Source of the DNA: Tetraselmis striata
Taxonomy: Eukaryota; Chlorophyta; Chlorodendrophyceae; Chlorodendrales; Chlorodendraceae
Assembly: GCA_006384855.1 (NCBI GenBank)
Contig: VCJN01000252.1
Location: 1-64,000 of the forward strand
Direction: 5' to 3'
DNA length: 64,000 bases
The position numbers and the translations under genes were made by a program. Each line of letters starts with the position of its first letter. Positions within the stretch are counted from its first letter, which is position 1. Under the pieces are notes generated by a model. It saw only the letters and a list, made by a program, of their open reading frames with translations, was not told where the DNA came from and did no database searches. Shown in pieces: positions 59,901-64,000 of the stretch.

Positions 59901-61699
59901 GGCCGATCTTTCTCCTTGCGAGTGCGTGCCGTAAGCCGGCACTCTACCTCCTAAAAGGCTCGGTTTCCAGGGGTTACCTGATGCCTCATCGCCCGCTCTA
60001 GCTGCAGAAGCTGAGGCTGCACGGCTTTTCTTCGCCGCCGGCTGCTCGGGCACGGAAGATGACGCCTTGTGTTTTCTCCCGACTAGCGCTCCGAGCGCAT
60101 CGAATTCTTTTGCTTTCTCAATAGGTTTTAATGTCCGCTTGGACCTTCGACCTATAAACATCATATTCTGTCAGACCATTCCCACTGATGACAAACCGTT
60201 TCGTCCCATTGATGACAAACCGTTTCGTCCCACTGATGACAAACCGTTTCGTCCCACTGATGACAGAACGTTTCGTCCCGCTATCGCTAGAACGTTTAGT
60301 CCCACCGACGCCGGACCGATTTCGTCCCACTGATGACAGACCGTTTCGTCCCACTGATGACAAACCGTTTCGTCCCACTGATGACAAACCGTTTCGTCCC
60401 ACTGATGACAAACCGTTTCGTCCCACTGATGACATACCGTTTTGTCCCATTTCGTCCCACTGATTACAAACCGTTTCGTCCCACTGATGACAGAACGTTT
60501 CGTCCCACTGATGACAGAACGTTTCGTCCCACTGATGACAAACCGTTTCGTCCCACTGATGACAAACCGATTCGTCCCACTGACGACACACCGTTTCGTC
60601 CCACTGATGACAGACCGTTTCGTCCCACTGATGACAAACCGTTTCGTCCCACTGATGACAGAACGTTTCGTCCCACTGATGACAGACCGTTTCGTCCCAC
60701 TGATGACAGAACGTTTCGTCCCACTGATGACAAACCGTTTCGTCCCACTGATGACAGACCGTTTCGTCCCACTGATGACAGACCGTTTCGTCCCACTAAT
60801 GACAAACCGTTTCGTCCCAATGATGACAGAACGTTTCGTCCCACTGATGACAGACCGTTTCGTCCCACTGATGACAAACCGTTTCGTCCCACTGACGACA
60901 GGTCGTTTTGTCCCGCTGATGACAAACCGTTTCGTCCCGCTGATGACAAACCGTTTCGTCCCACTGATGACAGACCGGTTCGTCCCACTGATGACAGACC
61001 GTTTCGTCCCACTGATGACAAACCTATTTTCAATACATTATGTACCGCGGTTTAATATTGTAATGTCTTTCAGTACTGCGCTTCACACTAATATTAAACC
61101 ACTCCTTACGGCGGAGTACATGCACAGGTTCCACCTGGCCGCTCTTCACCCCCACCCCCTCCAACCACCAATTAGCATCCTTACTGAACTTGCCGCAGCT
61201 GCCTCGACGGGACGGAATACTACCGTGCAGGACCCTGATGCCGCTCGTCTCGTTTGGGTTTCTATTCCCACTCGTCTGCCTACACCTCGAGTGGTCCTAG
61301 ATTACACCGCTTCTACAGGGTACCCTAACCAAACTCGCTAGATCTGGCCGTATCACGCGTCGAGCAGGCAGGCGGCTACGGTACGCTCCCACTCGTCTGC
61401 CTACACCTCGAGTGGTCCTAGATTACACCGCTTCTACAGGGAACCCTAACCAAACTCGCTAGATCTGGCCGTATCACGCGTCGAGCAGGCAGGCGGCTAC
61501 GGTACGCTCCCACTCGTCTGCCTACACCTCGAGTGGTCCTAGATTACACCGCTTCTACAGGGAACCCTAACCGAACTCGCTAGATCTGGCCGTATCACGC
61601 GTCGAGCAGGCAGGCAACTACTGTAAGCGCGCGAAACTCACCTGGGGTGGCGTCGTCCTTTTCCTTGTCCTTGGCAGGCTCGTTCTTCTTCGGCGCCAT
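53937..61699 (-). CDS. Large multi-exon protein with C-terminal N4/N6 amino-methyltransferase-like domain
   Basis: Exons (high to low): 61699-61642, 60151-59786, 59705-59613, optional repeats at 59527-59494, 59441-59350 and 59320-59258, then 59009-58261, 58175-57592, 57521-57110, 56727-56528, 56457-56415, 56345-56181, about 56031-55300, 55213-54912, 54861-54589, 54518-54341, 54251-53937. All phases fit, giving about 1,490 codons without the optional exons. The N-terminus is lysine-rich, then comes a long PEPEPE tract. The middle 900 residues are unrecognised. The C-terminus has the order of beta-class DNA amino-methyltransferases: a motif IV position YIADALFG (usual ADPPYG) in exon 55213-54912, then [11 protein letters not shown] and motif [16 protein letters not shown] across 54341/54251. 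Four in-frame TAA/TAG codons lie at 58585, 57825, 57597 and 54660, with no frameshift and no TGA. It may be degenerate, foreign, or read with a different code. Start and many introns are inferred only from sequence. Confidence 0.62.
56779..57068. repeat. 24-bp satellite, array 1 (inside a methyltransferase-gene intron)
   Basis: About 12 head-to-tail units of CCGTTTCGTCCCACTGATGA plus CAAA or CAGA. It sits between the donor at 57109 and the acceptor before 56727. Confidence 0.95.
59230..59760. repeat. Tandem duplicated exon-intron segments
   Basis: Two blocks, about 90 bp (containing the exon word [10 protein letters not shown] on the minus strand) and about 85 bp (intron plus exon start), recur two to three times each. 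The duplicated exon begins and ends in phase 1, so extra copies keep the frame. Confidence 0.85.
60183..61025. repeat. 24-bp satellite, array 2 (intron 1 of the methyltransferase gene)
   Basis: About 35 units of the same 24-mer as array 1. Its left part includes a variant segment with CGCTAGAACGTTTAGTCCC that recurs in array 3. Confidence 0.95.
61267..61619. repeat. Three tandem 121-bp repeats
   Basis: Units start at CCCACTCGTCTGCCTACACC at 61267, 61388 and 61509 and differ at only a few bases. They lie in intron 1 of the methyltransferase gene, next to its first exon. Confidence 0.9.
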
Positions 61700-62245
61700 T
61701 CTGGCGGTAGGTAGGTTGACGTGGTAGATGAGCGGGTTTCTTGGTGGGAAGCGGTGAGGGAGAGGTGGAAATGACGTGGTTTCTGTCTGCCGCCGCTCTG
61801 ACCCCTGCTGGACCAACGGCGCGCGTGCGCACACTATAGTGTACCTCGTCGTCGTCATCATGTTCATGTATTTTGCACCGCGACGAATATACAGGGCTAA
61901 CTACTGCGACTATATATTACTATTACTGGAAGATAAAATATTCCCTACTCGAGAGTCATAACGGTACGAGAGTACAGTGGCGTGGCAATAATATTCCTTC
62001 ATGGGATGATATATTCCTTGGATTGGATTCGGGTGTACTTACTAGTATAGAACTATTACCGGCATACGAAAGCAACACGAAATAATACGGTATTTGAGTC
62101 ATCAGGTTCAAGTATTTTGACCCGTAGTTGGATATTATGCACCCCGTCAACGGCCCGTCCGAGAACGGTCATCGGCCGTCACTCTTCCTCATCACACATC
62201 ACAGTCCTTCACCCCCCCCCCCCCCCACTCGCCCCACGCTGGAGC
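61700..62245. promoter_or_regulatory. Shared divergent promoter region
   Basis: About 550 bp separate the ATG of the methyltransferase gene (-) from the ATG of the transposase-like gene (+). It is AT-rich in the middle with several TATA-like words and has a C run at about 62213. No specific binding site can be named. Confidence 0.45.
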
Positions 62246-63075
62246 ATGGCGGCGGTCGAAAGCATGGCCTCTTCTCCAAGATCCGGCGCGTCGGACACTA
62301 CAGTTACATTACCGCCGTGTTCGTGCCGCAGCGGGTACTCGTGTGATTGCGACGCGCGTGCACGTGATCGTAAGGAGCCTGAGAAAAGGAAGCACATGTG
62401 GGGCAAGGGCTCCGATGAGGTCGCCGAAAGCGATATTGGCAAGGTCTCGTCTCTCATCAGCAAGCGCACCTCTCGCGATTGTATCCGCCTCATGCTCGCC
62501 AAGGAGGCTAACGAGCAGTCGCCATGCTGTTCGCGCAAGTGCGTGCACAAGCTATACACACGCACAGTGCGGAGAGGCCCTCGTTGATGCCGTGTTGGAC
62601 CGTGCGTTGACCGTATACTCTGGCAATCAGAACCGCTCCTTTGACCGGCTCGCTCAGGTTCTCAGGGATGGCTACGAGTCGGCATCCGACAAGTTCGATT
62701 ACATGTTTGATCACGGTGGCTACTTGCGCTCTTTCGACCATCGGGGCCCCATCTACACGTGTGGGCGTGCGTGGGAGGCCTTGCATCAGGTCTCGAAACA
62801 CAGACGTCTCGTGATCCAGCGGTCGGTGGTGGATAACGAACCCACGTACATCAGGCAGCGCAAGCAATACGAGAGCAGACAAACCGGACCGAGGGAGCCT
62901 GTGCGCATGTTTCTCGAGCACTTCTTCTCGGATGACCTCGGTCACGTCGAGATCATGCCTTTTCATGACGGAAACAACGAGACCTTCAAGAAGCACCTAC
63001 CGCCCTGGATGACCAAGATTTGCGTCTACTACTACTACAAGTCGTGGGCCGAGGACGACAACGCCATTCTCCGTG
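62246..63075 (+). CDS. Transposase-like protein, N-terminal part
   Basis: ATG 62246 opens a cysteine-containing, charged N-terminus (PCSCRSGYSCDCD, then CCSRKC). The frame then changes by one; a 25-nt GTGCAC...CACAG segment (62543-62567) would restore it if spliced, otherwise this is a frameshift. The second part (62568-63075) has RLAQVLRDGYESASDKFDY, GRAWEALHQVSKHRRLVIQR and LPPWMTKICVYYYYKSW. This arrangement resembles the N-terminal half of a widespread family of transposon-encoded proteins (pattern LPxxxTKxxVxxxYKxW). A GTGAGG donor at 63076 leads straight into satellite array 3, so the rest of the gene lies beyond the window. It is divergent to, and probably paired with, the methyltransferase gene. 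Confidence 0.5.
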
Positions 63076-63083
63076 GTGAGGCC

Positions 63084-63964
63084 CATTTTGTCCCACTGAT
63101 GACATACCGTTTTGTCCCGCTGACGACAGACCGTTTCGTCCCGCTGATGACAAACCGCTTCGTCCCACTGAGGACAAACCGTTTCGTCCCACTGATGACA
63201 TACCGTTTTGTCCCGCTGATGACAAACCGTTTTGTCCCGCTAATTACATACCGTTTTTGTCCCGCTGATGACAAACCGTTTCGTCCCACTGATGACAAAC
63301 CGTTTCGTCCCACTGATGACAGACCGTTTCGTCCCGCTGATGACATACCGTTTTGTCCCGCGGATGACAAACCGTTTCGTCCCACTGATGACAAACCGTT
63401 TTGTCCCGCTAATTACAGACCGTTTCGTCCCGTTGATGACAAACCGTTTTGTCCCGCTAATTACATACCGTTTTTGTCCCGCTGATGACAAACCGTTTCG
63501 TCCCACTGATGACAGACCGTTTCGTCCCACTGATGACAAACCGTTTCGTCCCACTGATGACATACCGTTTTGTCCCGCTAATGACAGACCGTTTTGTCCC
63601 GCTGATGACAAACCGTTTCGTCCCACTGTTGACAAACCGTTTTGTCCCGCTAATTACATACCGTTTTGTCCCGCTGATGACAAACCGTTTCGTCCCAATG
63701 ATTACAGACCGTTTTGTCCCGCTGATGACAGACCGTTTTGTCCCGCTGATGACAAACCGTTTCGTCAAACTGACGACAGGTCGTTTTGTCCCGCTGATGA
63801 CAAACCGCTTTGTCCCTCTATTTACAAACCGTTTCGTCCCGCTATCGCCAGAGCGTTTAGTCCCACCGACGCCGGACCGTTTTGTCCCACTGATGACAGA
63901 ACGTTTCGCACCGCTCATGGCATACCGTTTCGTCCCACCGACCACAAAAGTATTTGTCCCACAT
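63084..63964. repeat. 24-bp satellite, array 3
   Basis: About 36 units of the 24-mer, here mixing TTTCGTCCC and TTTTGTCCC variants. It starts within 10 bases of the splice donor of the transposase-like gene and runs almost to the end of the window. Confidence 0.95.
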
Positions 63965-64000
63965 TATTAGCCGATATCGTCCCACTGCAGAGATAACGTC

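Noticed and set aside
60333-61341. Long ORFs of 240-300 codons over the satellite
   Set aside because: They exist in five frames at once because the unit is 24 bp; nothing favours one frame.
56779-63964. 24-bp direct repeats as a CRISPR array
   Set aside because: Units are contiguous with no unique spacers, in a eukaryotic, intron-bearing context; this is a satellite.

Overview
The window reads as nuclear DNA of a eukaryotic green alga. Genes have many introns, coding exons are GC-rich, and TGTAA motifs (the usual chlorophyte poly(A) signal) follow several stop codons. Gene types also fit: a plant-type K+ channel with ankyrin repeats and a GT29 sialyltransferase-like Golgi protein. No species can be named. 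There are no prokaryotic operons, CRISPR arrays, rRNA genes or tRNA genes that I could recognise. Exon models were built by hand from GT/GC-AG sites and checked for reading-phase agreement.

Layout. 1.8-8.2 kb (+): a 14-exon cyclic-nucleotide-type, voltage-gated-like K+ channel with C-terminal ankyrin repeats. 9.3-16.4 kb (-): a 12-exon type II membrane GT29 sialyltransferase-like protein with an acidic stem and an EGF-like module, convergent with the channel. 17.4-17.9 kb: a hAT-type MITE with an 8-bp target duplication. 19.0-26.2 kb: an ORF split by a 6.4-kb Ty3/gypsy chromovirus whose LTRs look identical although its genes are broken. 27.2-31.6 kb: three almost identical 1.5-kb tandem units, each with 17-bp terminal inverted repeats. 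34.5-39.5 kb (+): a KH-domain RNA-binding protein gene. 43.4-46.9 kb (+): a secreted, probably GPI-anchored protein with two inhibitor-I9-like domains. 48.4-51.1 kb: repeat remnants.

53.9-64.0 kb is the most unusual part. A roughly 1,490-codon gene (-) ends in an N4/N6 amino-methyltransferase-like domain. It is transcribed divergently from a transposase-like gene (+). Both genes carry arrays of one 24-bp satellite inside introns, directly next to splice sites.

Three themes cross the window. First, in the channel, GT29 and I9 genes long strand-specific poly(C) tracts lie just downstream of 5' splice sites; the KH and methyltransferase genes lack them. Second, the mobile-element-like ORFs contain six in-frame TAA/TAG codons but no in-frame TGA inside otherwise phase-consistent reading frames. 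Third, methyltransferase-like domains occur in both the chromovirus pol and the 54-62 kb gene, each with a degenerate catalytic motif.
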